Assembly (NCBI GenBank): GCA_041393775.1 | Contig: JAWKJM010000003.1 | Span: 124,001 to 188,000 of the forward strand | DNA: 64,000 nucleotides | DNA from: JADKAV01 sp041393775 | Lineage (GTDB): Bacteria > Actinomycetota > Actinomycetes > S36-B12 > UBA10799 | Reading direction: 5' to 3' | Shown here: positions 54,160 to 62,140 of the stretch, piece after piece | How positions within the stretch are numbered: position 1 is the first letter of the stretch | Layout: every line of letters begins with the position of its first letter | Notes under the pieces: model-generated | The model's input: only the letters and a program-made list of their open reading frames with translations | Database searches by the model: none | Told to the model about the DNA's origin: nothing | Position numbers and translations under genes: made by a program

Positions 54160-54288
54160 TCAACCTCCGTGGTTGCCGACCAGGAAGCCCGCAAGCACAA
54201 AGAGCATGGGACCGGTGAGGTTCCGGCGCGCGAGAGCGCCGGACAGGAGGGCCCATGCTGCGACAAGAATCGCCACCAGCGGTCGCAA
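54160..54288 (-). pseudogene. Remnant of a CPA1-type sodium/proton antiporter N-terminus
   Basis: About 40 residues (LVAILVAAWALLSGALARRN, LTGPMLFVLAGFLVG) match the first two helices of CPA1/NhaP antiporters, which normally run to 400-600 residues. Here the frame stops immediately afterwards, and the next gene begins 30 bases on. The rest of the transporter is gone. The match is from memory of the family signature. Confidence 0.5.
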
Positions 54289-54312
54289 CTGTGGTGCCGC
54301 GGGTCTGGCCGT

Positions 54313-54486
54313 GCTGTTCTGGTGAACGGCGAGATCGTCGGGACCTGGCGACGGGCCAAAGGCGACCTGACCCGACACACGGTGGCGGGACCTTTCGGCA
54401 GGGGAGCGCACTGCGATCGAGGCGGAAGCGACGGGCCTGCCTCTGCCGGACTGGATCACGAGATCCGCGTCCGCTGGAGTGCCTGA
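54313..54486 (+). pseudogene. Remnant of a winged-helix DNA-binding (AlkZ-like, HTH_42) protein C-terminus
   Basis: A 57-residue tail that starts AVLVNGEIVGTWRRAKGDLT and ends EIRVRWSA closely resembles the final part of the winged-helix DNA glycosylase-like family (the V-L-V-x-G-x-x-V-G-T-W strand and the closing V-x-W). No upstream part of such a protein is present; the frame continues only as antisense to the methyltransferase. It stands back-to-back with the antiporter remnant. Confidence 0.45.
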
Positions 54487-54513
54487 CTCCGCACCCGGGA
54501 ACCGCCTATTGCC

Positions 54514-55776
54514 TCAGCCGTCCAGTGGATGGCGCATCGACGGGACCGCCACCGACACCAGAAGGGCCATGACCGGGATGGCGGCCGCCGCGCACAGCGC
54601 CGCGTAGGAGGCTCCCAGGACGATCACACCGGCCACAGCGCCACCCACCGCACCGGCCACGTTCATGGTGAGGTCGGACAGGCCTTGGACCGCGGGCCGA
54701 TCGACCGGTTCCGCCGCATCGGTGAGCAGTGTCGATCCGGCGATCAGGGTGCATGACCAGCCCAGCCCCAACAGGAACAGTCCAATGCCCAGAATCAGCA
54801 CGTCGTCGGCTGGCGCGAGCCCACTGACCAGGGCGGACACCAACAGGATCGCCGCTCCAAGCACGATGATCTGTGTACGGCCGAAGCGATCGACCGCCCA
54901 GCCCACGACCGGTGACAACGCGAACATCCCGAGCACATGCACACTGATGACCACCCCGATGAGTTGCAGGGAGACATCCACGTGGGACATGTGCACGGGG
55001 GTCATCACCATGACCATGACCATCGCGACGTGACCCACGGATACAGCGGTGATTCCGAGTATCGCCGGACGGTGCCGGCGCACGTGACCGAGGGCGTCAC
55101 GCAGGCGCGGGTGCTCCAGGCTCCCCGATTCCTCATGGGCGATGGATCGCGCCAACAGGTAGGGGTCCGGCCGTAGCCGCAGTACCAGGACGATCGAGGC
55201 ACCAGCAAGCGCCAGGGCTGCGAGCATGAACGGTCCGGTGAGTTGCGGCAGACCCAGGCGCATGGCCATCGCGCCGGAGTATTGCAGCAGGTTGGGTCCT
55301 ACGACCGCCCCGATCGTGCCCGCCCACACGACGATCGACAACGCACGCCCGCGATGCGGGGGGTCGGCGAGGTCGGTCGCGGCGTAGCGGCCCTGATACC
55401 CCGCAGCCGTTGAGACGCCCAGCAGTAGGCACCCGATCAGTACGACGCCCAGGATGCGGCTGGCTCCGCCGATCACGACAATGGCAGCGCCGAGAGCACC
55501 CACCGTGTAACCCGCCGACAAGGCCACCCGCCGCCCACGTGACAGCGCCATCCGGGCCAACGGGAGGGCGAACAGAGCCGCGCCCAAAACTCCCGCGGTC
55601 TGTGCCAGTCCCGCCGCGCCCTCCCCTGCGAGCGAGGCCGCGATCAACGCACCCGCCGGCAGCGACCCCGCGACCGCCACACCACTCATCACCTGCGCGA
55701 ACGACAACGTGGCCACGGTGCGCCGTTGGACCGCCCGGACGTCCGCACCTATCGCGTCACGCACATCCGAAGGCAC
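54514..55776 (-). CDS. MFS transporter
   Basis: A 420-residue major-facilitator protein with 12 predicted helices. The pattern ALPLARMALSRGRRVALSAGY in loop 2-3 and VVGWAVDRFGRTQIIVLGA in loop 8-9 are the duplicated MFS motif A (G-x-x-x-D-R-x-G-R). The substrate is unknown; the architecture suits a drug or metabolite exporter. The GTG start follows CAGGGA. A family A palindrome lies 180 bases upstream of the start. Confidence 0.88.
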   Translation of the reverse strand: MPSDVRDAIGADVRAVQRRTVATLSFAQVMSGVAVAGSLPAGALIAASLAGEGAAGLAQTAGVLGAALFALPLARMALSRGRRVALSAGYTVGALGAAIVVIGGASRILGVVLIGCLLLGVSTAAGYQGRYAATDLADPPHRGRALSIVVWAGTIGAVVGPNLLQYSGAMAMRLGLPQLTGPFMLAALALAGASIVLVLRLRPDPYLLARSIAHEESGSLEHPRLRDALGHVRRHRPAILGITAVSVGHVAMVMVMVMTPVHMSHVDVSLQLIGVVISVHVLGMFALSPVVGWAVDRFGRTQIIVLGAAILLVSALVSGLAPADDVLILGIGLFLLGLGWSCTLIAGSTLLTDAAEPVDRPAVQGLSDLTMNVAGAVGGAVAGVIVLGASYAALCAAAAIPVMALLVSVAVPSMRHPLDG

Positions 55777-56447
55777 TCCCTGAGGCTAAGGGACGCACGT
55801 GCCTGCCTGGAAGCCGGAGATCTCACCCGCGCTTTGACCCACCACACGACCGATCAGCATCCGACGCCGACCAACGCTCCTACGGACATGCGCGTTGAGG
55901 GTTCGTGGCCGGCCGCGGCGTTCAGGCGGGGAAATGCCGGGCGGAAACCGCTCGCGTTAGAGAACGTGCACGAGGTTAGAGAAGCCACACGTGCGTTCAC
56001 TAACCTCGTGCACGATCTCTAACCTCGCGACCATTCTCTAACCTCACGGCCCACTTCTGCGGCGACCGAGTACACGAGCCATTCTCGGACTAGACGACCC
56101 TGGGGCTAGTGAATGAGCCGTTTCCGGACCAGACAGGAGAACTCGGGTCGCTGGTGGCCCAGAGCGGCCACTCACCAGAACATCTGGTCCCAGAAGTACA
56201 TCGCGACAAGATGCCCCACCTGATCGGCGATCGCCACTCGACCAGGGCGGCGTGCGGACCCGCCGACTCGCGTGCCTGGCGGGAGAGCCGGTCTGGATGC
56301 TCCCAGGGTCAGACCGAGGACTGCCGCGGTCTGGCGTTCGCCCCGATGCCCCGACACGTCGGCCAGAGGGCTCGTCAGATCAGACCCTGCGCACTGCGTC
56401 GCTGTTGAGTTCCCCCGTCCGGGTCGGCCAGCGCAACGTCGCCGCGC
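55777..56447. other. Intergenic region with family A palindrome
   Basis: This 671-base gap lies between the MFS start and the end of the beta-lactamase-fold gene, both on the minus strand. Family A copy 4 and its flanks occupy 55900-56100. The remaining 340 bases show no coding pattern I would defend. Confidence 0.55.
55956..56042. repeat. Palindrome family A, copy 4 (two direct, three inverted boxes)
   Basis: Arms 55956-55983 and 55996-56023 face each other across a 12-nt loop with two mismatches. Inverted boxes TTCACTAAC (55996), ATCTCTAAC (56015) and TTCTCTAAC (56034) keep the 19-nt step. The orientation is the reverse of copies 1 and 3. Confidence 0.85.
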
Positions 56448-57656
56448 TCACTTCTTCGTCGGCGGTGCATCCTTCGGTGCCATGAGCGCACCGATCTCGC
56501 GGAAGATGCTGTCGCTGGCGTTCGAGTAGTTGCCGTCGGCGTCGAAGGCACCCCTCTTGTAGGTCGTGGCCACGGCGATCGCGACGTCCTTGCCGGGCAG
56601 GAACGCCATCGTTGAGCCGTATCCGCTGAGCAGCGGGTTCTGGATCAGCCAATCCCCCGTGCGCACGATGCCCAGGCCGTAGTTGTAGCCGATGCTCTGC
56701 TGGAAACAGGTCGGGCAGTTGTCCTGCTTGTGCCCGAAGCCCAGCAACCGAGGCTGCGTCATGGCCCGGTAGCTCTTCGTCGACAGCAACTGTCCTGTCC
56801 CCACCGAGCGGGCCGATCGCGCCATGTCATAGATGTTCGTGGTCTGGGTCGCGCCCACGGGCGTCCCCCACGCCACGTTCCAGAATGTGGACTCCTCCAG
56901 GAACGGCACCCCGGCGGACACGCCCAGCGAGCCCCGCCGCTCCCCGGAGAAGGAGTGCAGCACGGGGTCCGGGATTTCGGCGGTCTGGTTGGCGACGGTC
57001 GCCTTCAACCCCATGGGCTTGAGCACCTGCTGCCGCAGCAGCTTGGCCAGCGGCTTGCCGCCGACGTCGGAGAGGATCTTTCCCAGCAGCATGAAATTCG
57101 TGTGGGCGTAACTCCAGTTCGTCCCCGGCTCGAAGAGCATCGGCTTGGAGAACGCGACCTTGGCCCGTTGCTTGTACGTCCATTTGCGGAACGGATTCTC
57201 GTAGAACGCCCGGGCGAAGTCGGCGTCCTGCTCATAGTCCGGATACCCGGACGTCTGGTTGGCCAACATCTTCAGCGTGACCTTGTCCGCCTCCGGAACG
57301 TCCGGCAACCACTGGTCGATGGTGTCGTTCAGTTCCACCTTTCCCTGGTCGACGAACTCCAGAAGAAGCGTGCTGACATAGGCGAACGCGACGGCCCCGT
57401 TGCGGAAACGCATGTCCTTCGTGGCGGGGACCCCGTTCATGGAGTCACCGAAGGCCTTCGTGGTGATGACCTTGTTCCCCTTGGTGACCCGTACGATCAC
57501 CGCCTTGAGATGCCCGTCCTTTTTCGCCTCGCGCACGATCTTCGCGATTTGCGACTCCTTGGACTGATCCGCGTGCGCCGGCAGAGCCGACATCGTCAAG
57601 CCCGCTGCCAGGGCCGCGCCCACCGCCGCCCGATACGCGATGTGTCCGAAACTCAT
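56448..57656 (-). CDS. Secreted beta-lactamase/DD-peptidase-fold protein, catalytic motifs lost
   Basis: A 402-residue exported protein (signal RAAVGAALAAGLTMSALPAHA) with the class C beta-lactamase fold. The serine motif, usually G-S-V-T-K after F-R, reads G87-A-V-A-F91: the nucleophile Ser is Ala88 and the Lys is Phe91. The Tyr-x-Asn motif is Tyr183-Ala-His185, and the expected His-x-Gly near the C-terminus is Ser-Gly-Tyr-Gly. The surrounding sequence (LLLEFVDQGKVELNDTIDQWLP, FEPGTNWSYAHTNFMLLG) is otherwise well conserved, so this is not a decayed gene. It may be a binding protein or pseudo-enzyme. Confidence 0.85.
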   Translation of the reverse strand: MSFGHIAYRAAVGAALAAGLTMSALPAHADQSKESQIAKIVREAKKDGHLKAVIVRVTKGNKVITTKAFGDSMNGVPATKDMRFRNGAVAFAYVSTLLLEFVDQGKVELNDTIDQWLPDVPEADKVTLKMLANQTSGYPDYEQDADFARAFYENPFRKWTYKQRAKVAFSKPMLFEPGTNWSYAHTNFMLLGKILSDVGGKPLAKLLRQQVLKPMGLKATVANQTAEIPDPVLHSFSGERRGSLGVSAGVPFLEESTFWNVAWGTPVGATQTTNIYDMARSARSVGTGQLLSTKSYRAMTQPRLLGFGHKQDNCPTCFQQSIGYNYGLGIVRTGDWLIQNPLLSGYGSTMAFLPGKDVAIAVATTYKRGAFDADGNYSNASDSIFREIGALMAPKDAPPTKK

Positions 57657-58207
57657 GCGTCCGCTTTCTCTGAAGGTCTGGTCCGGATCAGTCAATCACA
57701 GCAGGACTGGGACCAGAAGCACCAAGAAGGGCATAGGGCGCCCAGGGGTCTGCGCTACATGCACAACGAGTGACGTCCAGAACCTCTCCATCCGGAAGAA
57801 GCACTACCGGCAGGGGCGGCACCGCCCAAAGATGCGGCGGTATGTGTCAGCCTTCATCCTCCCGACAGACTGTCATTTCTTGACCGCTCTGGACTCAGCG
57901 CTCACCGAGCACGCGAACGATACTCCGAGCTAGTCCTAGACAGGTAGCAACCGCACACGCTTCGGCAGCGACTGGCGGTGGACGAGTCAGGCGTCGGCGC
58001 GGCGTTGTCCAAACAGCACGTTGAAGGGACCGATATGCGCCGCCAGATCGGCCGGGTCTTCTCAAAGGCTGCCCCTTTGCACTGACCCCACCAACACTCA
58101 GACCCAGGAAGTGCCCACACGAGCGGTCAACGTGCGACATCAAATCGTGAGGGCCACCAACCCGAACCGGTTCGCGTACTCCACCGCACCCGGCTCTGAG
58201 CCCGGTC
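57657..58207. other. Intergenic region, no gene seen
   Basis: About 550 bases upstream of the beta-lactamase-fold gene and downstream of the nuclease gene, both minus-strand. The promoter for the former should lie near 57660-57800. Short frames exist on both strands but none has a ribosome site or recognisable protein. Confidence 0.45.
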
Positions 58208-58351
58208 GCCTCCATCCTCTGGCCGATACCTGAAGTGAACTTCCTGCGACGGCCAGCAGATGGTGGTTTTCGGAGCCGGAATGCGCTGTTTGTCCCTTTC
58301 CGACCTCCATCCTCTGGCACTTCGTGGGGGACGCGGCCAGAGGATGGAGGC
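58208..58351. repeat. Palindrome family C, copy 4 (nested hairpins)
   Basis: The outer arms are perfect over 18 bases: GCCTCCATCCTCTGGCCG (58208-58225) and its complement at 58334-58351. Inside lie CGGCCAGCAGATGG (58250) and CCTCCATCCTCTGGC (58305), so two hairpins can form instead of one long one. It ends eight bases before the stop of the nuclease/lamin-tail gene. Confidence 0.85.
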
Positions 58352-58359
58352 GGTTGGTC

Positions 58360-59736
58360 CTAGCTGCGGGTGATCTTGCCCTTGCGCCACGAGTAACTCG
58401 TGATCCGGTGACCGTCGAAGCGCCGGATCGCCACCGAATCGCCGCCGTTGTCCAGGATGGCGTGGCGGGCTTTGAAGAACCGGGTGTTGCCCTTCGGTTT
58501 CCCCTTGCCCATCCGGATCTTCAGGGTCTGGCCAGGCGTCATGGTGTCAGTTGCCCGGAACTCGTAGGCCAGGCCGCCGATGGTGAGCTTGTAGCCGACC
58601 ATCGACAGGGTTTCGGCCGAGCGGTTGCGGACCTTGACCCACTCCCGGTTGGGGGAGCGCAATTCGTTGCCGGGCGGGTCGTAGCGCACCTTCGCGATCG
58701 TGATCGCATCCTGTCGCATGTCGTAACATCCGGTCTCGCACGGGTACAGCGACTGCGCGCGGGTGTTCCCCTGCGGATCCACCACCCAGACCCCGTCACC
58801 GACGTAGCGCTTGATGCTGTCCGGGTTGGCGAAGGCGGCGCGCTTGCGGCCCCAGTAGAAAGTGGACGATGTGGCGGTCCCCGAGCCGACGTGCAACTTG
58901 ACGGAGCCGCCCGGGGCGATCGCCGTGCCGGAGGGGAACTGGAACGTCTCGAGGCTGGAGTCCCGGATCGCCCAGCCACTGACGTCCACGGTGGCGACGC
59001 CGTCGTTGAACAACTGGACGTACTCGCCGTTGAGGTTCTGCTGGTCGTTGCCGACCGGGTCCGGCTGGATCAACACCCGCAGCACCGCGCCGGGGCTCAA
59101 TTCGTCGCCGCAGAACGTGGGGTTCCACATGTTCACCCGGCTGTTCACGGCTGCGGCATACAGATTGCGATATGCCCGGTTGTGCGCCGGCTCCTCCTTA
59201 CGCGGCATCCACTGGCCCCAGCCGTGCGAGAGTTGATGCGCGGCCAGATCGACCCAGCGGCCCTGCGCGTAGATGTAGGCGGTCCGCAGCAACCTCCCAC
59301 GGATGGTGTTCGTGGACTTGCGCATGCTGGCCAGCACGACGGGGTAGCCCTCCGCGACGACGGTCAGTTCCTGGTAGGCGTCCGCACCTCCACACTGGGC
59401 CCCCGGAGCGTGCCGGGCAACCCGCTCCGGGGCTTGGACGCCCACGAGCCGGACAACTTTGTAGTTGCGCACCCTGCGACTCGGGGCCGCACCGAGACGG
59501 AACGTGTCCCCGTCGGTGACCATGGAGACGTAGCCGCGTTCGCGAACCTTCTCACCCTTGGCCAGTGGCGGTGAGAACTGCGGGACCGGCCCGCCCCGGT
59601 AGCTGTAGTCGGTCGGCTTGGTCTTGGCGTCGCCTGTGGTCTGGCCGGTGTCGTCCGCACTGACGGGAGGTACTCCCGCGATCGCCAGGCCGGCCATCAA
59701 CGTGGCTGCGCATGCGGTCCAAGCACTCAGGGCCAT
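58360..59736 (-). CDS. Secreted thermonuclease-like protein with two lamin-tail domains
   Basis: A 458-residue exported protein (signal LSAWTACAATLMAGLAIAG). Residues about 65-200 resemble staphylococcal nuclease: YVSMVTDGDTFRLG, VVRLVGVQAPERVAR, a truncated linker, and RTAYIYAQGRWVDLAAHQLSHGWGQW. Then two lamin-tail-like beta domains follow: NLNGEYVQLFNDGVATVDVSGWAIRD and REWVKVRNRSAETLSMVGYKLTI. The Arg/Glu residues of the nuclease active site appear partly replaced (RLVGVQAPE keeps the R-x-x-x-x-x-P-E pattern). ATG 59736 has GAGGAGG six bases upstream. It may degrade extracellular DNA or bind it. Confidence 0.78.
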   Translation of the reverse strand: MALSAWTACAATLMAGLAIAGVPPVSADDTGQTTGDAKTKPTDYSYRGGPVPQFSPPLAKGEKVRERGYVSMVTDGDTFRLGAAPSRRVRNYKVVRLVGVQAPERVARHAPGAQCGGADAYQELTVVAEGYPVVLASMRKSTNTIRGRLLRTAYIYAQGRWVDLAAHQLSHGWGQWMPRKEEPAHNRAYRNLYAAAVNSRVNMWNPTFCGDELSPGAVLRVLIQPDPVGNDQQNLNGEYVQLFNDGVATVDVSGWAIRDSSLETFQFPSGTAIAPGGSVKLHVGSGTATSSTFYWGRKRAAFANPDSIKRYVGDGVWVVDPQGNTRAQSLYPCETGCYDMRQDAITIAKVRYDPPGNELRSPNREWVKVRNRSAETLSMVGYKLTIGGLAYEFRATDTMTPGQTLKIRMGKGKPKGNTRFFKARHAILDNGGDSVAIRRFDGHRITSYSWRKGKITRS

Positions 59737-60239
59737 CCGTAGCCTCCTCACGCCGTGTCTTGCGGTTCACCCGCAGCGGCACGTCGGTCCTCGTGTCCTA
59801 ACTGCGTCATCGGCACGGCGAATGCGCGAACTTAACCCCGATCGGCGGGTGTGAGGAAGTCACGTCGAGGCTGGACTATTCGCAGCCATGCCTGCTCGGG
59901 TGAACGTGGGATGCCGCCAGACTGTACGGCTTCCTGTGAAATCCGGTGTCTGTGTGGTCGGAGGATAGTGCGAAAATGCCCCATGTAACGACTTTGGGAT
60001 AGACCCACCTCCAGGATGGAACGCGGACCCACGCGTTACGACGGTTCCCAGTGGCCTTCTTGTGGCGGTCTGCACCCTCCGTTCCTGAGGGGAAGGTGGA
60101 CAAGGGTCGAGCGGTGGCCCTTCTGGACGCTGAGAGGCTGAAAATCCACGGTATGGCCGGCACGGCTGAGCAGACTCGTCCTGATGGATGGACTGCCACA
60201 ACGTGCCAAACGGCCCATGCTCGTATTCGCAGATCCGCA
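59737..60239. other. Intergenic region, slightly lower GC, no gene seen
   Basis: This 503-base gap between the chagasin-like gene and the nuclease gene (both minus) has a visibly lower GC than its surroundings. It contains the nuclease promoter region. I find no coding frame, palindrome family member or RNA signature in it. Confidence 0.45.
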
Positions 60240-60563
60240 TCAACCGCGGACGTTGACAGTCACCCTGAAACGGGCGCGAACAGACCCGTCCCCCTCCCAG
60301 GGCCGCCATCGCTTCAGACGGATCGAGGCGGTTCCCGACGCGGCGGCGTGCAGGGTCAAGGTGGCCACACCACCGCCTCCGACCGCGTCGCTGGACGGCT
60401 CGTAGCCGACGTCGTCCAGCACCACCGCCCCACCGGTCACGGGTTCGAGTTCCCATCGGTAGCCGGTCGCGGGGTTGTCCGGCAGGCGCACCGCGATCGT
60501 GTCGCCGGCCTCCGCCGCGATCACCGTGTCGTCGTCCGCTGCGGTCACCTCGATCGTGGCCAT
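60240..60563 (-). CDS. Chagasin-type cysteine protease inhibitor (I42 family)
   Basis: A 107-residue protein without a signal peptide. The three inhibitory loops of chagasin are present: NPATGYRW (loop with N-P-x-T-G-Y-x-W), the glycine-rich SSDAVGGGGVATLTL, and RPWEG (R-P-W). Chagasin-family proteins block papain-like proteases. It lies 28 bases downstream of a papain-like protease gene on the same strand, with GGGAGAGG before its ATG, so the two probably form an enzyme-inhibitor operon. Confidence 0.92.
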   Translation of the reverse strand: MATIEVTAADDDTVIAAEAGDTIAVRLPDNPATGYRWELEPVTGGAVVLDDVGYEPSSDAVGGGGVATLTLHAAASGTASIRLKRWRPWEGDGSVRARFRVTVNVRG

Positions 60564-60591
60564 GCCCCTCTCCCTGCCGGCTGGCCGGGGA

Positions 60592-61464
60592 TCACACTGT
60601 CACGCCGTACGACTCTTTGAAGAACGCCCCCGCGATGTAATCGGGAGAGGCGTAGGCAAAGCCCTTGTCGCCCCACGTGGTGCCCCAACTGTTGCGGATG
60701 ATGAAGCGGCCGTTGGGCAGATAGCCCACCACCGCAATGGCGTGGCCGCCGCGGGCCGTGTCCGGCTGGAACTCGTCGAGCTCGCCCTTGGTGGCAGCCG
60801 CGTTGTCCCACGTAGCGTCCACCGAGATGCCCGCCAGGATCGGTCCGTCAGACGCCAGCCACGCCTTCCATTTGGCAAGGTCTCGCTTCAGGTTGAAGTA
60901 CGCGGAGATCTTCCGCTGGGCCGCCTGCGCGAAGAAGGCGTTCTCGTCGCCGGTGTACATCTTGGTGGCCACGTGGAAAGGCAACAACTTGTTGGTCACC
61001 ACGCCCCGCTTGCGGGCGATGTCCATGGCCGCCTTCAACGACGTGCCTGCCCCTTCGATGAAGGTCTCCGGCAGCGCCGTCGACTGATCGGTTTCCTTGG
61101 ACGCCATCCACACGAACCTCGGCGACAACGGCTCGTTCTGCGCGAGTTTGCCCGCTGTGACCATGTGGTATCGCAGGACGCCCTCAGCCGTGGCCCACCC
61201 GACGCACGATCCGGTGTCCTCCTGATCGCCGATCTTCCACCAAGACCGGCGCAGATCGACCTTCGACGGCAGCGCTGCCACCGCGCCGAGCGCTCCTGAA
61301 GCCACCGCGGTCTCGAACTCCCAGTCCCCCTCGGTCTCCTTCGAGGGCATCAGATTGCAGACCCGCTCCCGGTAGGCGGCGGCCTTCTTCGTCCGCGACC
61401 GCTTCGCCGGCGCCTTCTTGGCCGTGCTCGTGGCCTTGGTCCCACGTGCTGCTGCTTTCGCCAT
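60592..61464 (-). CDS. Papain-like cysteine protease (C1 family), cytosolic
   Basis: A 290-residue protease. The catalytic Cys87 is in DQEDTGSCVGWATAEG, His241 in ARGGHAIAVVGY, and Asn258 in FIIRNSWGTTWGDKGFAYAS, the full C1 set. The N-terminus is a Lys/Arg/Ala-rich segment (AKAAARGTKATSTAKKAPAKRSRTKK) that looks like a nucleic-acid-binding tail, and there is no signal peptide, so the enzyme probably works inside the cell. AAGGAGG precedes ATG 61464 by five bases. The chagasin-type inhibitor follows directly. Confidence 0.9.
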   Translation of the reverse strand: MAKAAARGTKATSTAKKAPAKRSRTKKAAAYRERVCNLMPSKETEGDWEFETAVASGALGAVAALPSKVDLRRSWWKIGDQEDTGSCVGWATAEGVLRYHMVTAGKLAQNEPLSPRFVWMASKETDQSTALPETFIEGAGTSLKAAMDIARKRGVVTNKLLPFHVATKMYTGDENAFFAQAAQRKISAYFNLKRDLAKWKAWLASDGPILAGISVDATWDNAAATKGELDEFQPDTARGGHAIAVVGYLPNGRFIIRNSWGTTWGDKGFAYASPDYIAGAFFKESYGVTV

Positions 61465-62140
61465 CACTGCCTCCTTGAGCAACCGAGTCCGCACCATGGC
61501 GGCCCCTGCGCCGGAGTCCGCGGGACCTCCTGGGCTGCCAGTAGTATCCGCGCAATGCCAAGCGGCACGCAATCCCCCAAACACCCGACGGGCCCGGTCG
61601 CCGCCCTGGCCATCTTCGGGGTCTGCACCCCGGTCGTCGACCGAAGGCAATCCGACGCACAGTCCTGGTCGGCACCGGGGCGGCCGTCACTGCGGCGAGG
61701 CGGATCGCTGCGCGCCACGCCAGGGCCTCGGGTGTCGGCTCAGGTTCAGGACCGTGTTTGTGGCGAACAGGACCAGGAATACGGTCCACGCGGCCGGTTG
61801 GAGGTCCCAGAGCGGCCACCACGCCGGTCTCACAATGGAGCGATCCAACCGACCCTCGTAGAACCCCAGTTCTAGCAGACGCTGCACTGCCCCGGGACGC
61901 GACCCCTGCAGAACCCGGCCGGGTTCGGGGCAGCGACGCCGAAAGAGGTCGATTCAGCGGGCCATTCACTCGTTCGGGCAGAGAGTCGGGCTGGGCTCCC
62001 GGAGTACACTGAAAGCGAGGTACGAGGCCCGAGACGCGTCGGTTGAGTGGCTGCGTACGAAAGTGTTGGTCGCCTGACCGCGTGCCGCGTCGAGGATGTG
62101 TGGCGCTGCGGCACCGCCTTCGGGGGGAAGGTGGGCGATC
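61465..62140. other. Divergent intergenic region
   Basis: This 676-base gap between the protease (minus) and the DUF6777 gene (plus) contains one possible small membrane protein (61687-61887) and the promoters of both flanking genes. A long antisense frame crosses it but mirrors the DUF6777 and protease genes. Confidence 0.5.
61687..61887 (-). CDS. Possible small one-helix membrane protein
   Basis: A 66-residue frame with GTG start. The middle carries a hydrophobic segment (AAWTVFLVLFATNTVLNL) preceded by aromatic residues (RPAWWPLWDLQP) and followed by a basic tail (SRHPRPWRGAQRSA), so an inner-membrane helix with cytosolic C-terminus is plausible. There is a weak purine-rich site before the start. 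No family is recognised. Confidence 0.4.
   Translation of the reverse strand: MQRLLELGFYEGRLDRSIVRPAWWPLWDLQPAAWTVFLVLFATNTVLNLSRHPRPWRGAQRSASPQ

Noticed and set aside
18980..56042. CRISPR array made of the GTTAGAG repeats
   Set aside because: Units are 19 nt in total, appear at most three times in one direction, then invert, and no cas gene is present.
8644..58351. Insertion sequence ends
   Set aside because: No transposase frame lies between or near any palindrome copies, and no target-site duplication was evident; tiny non-autonomous elements remain possible.
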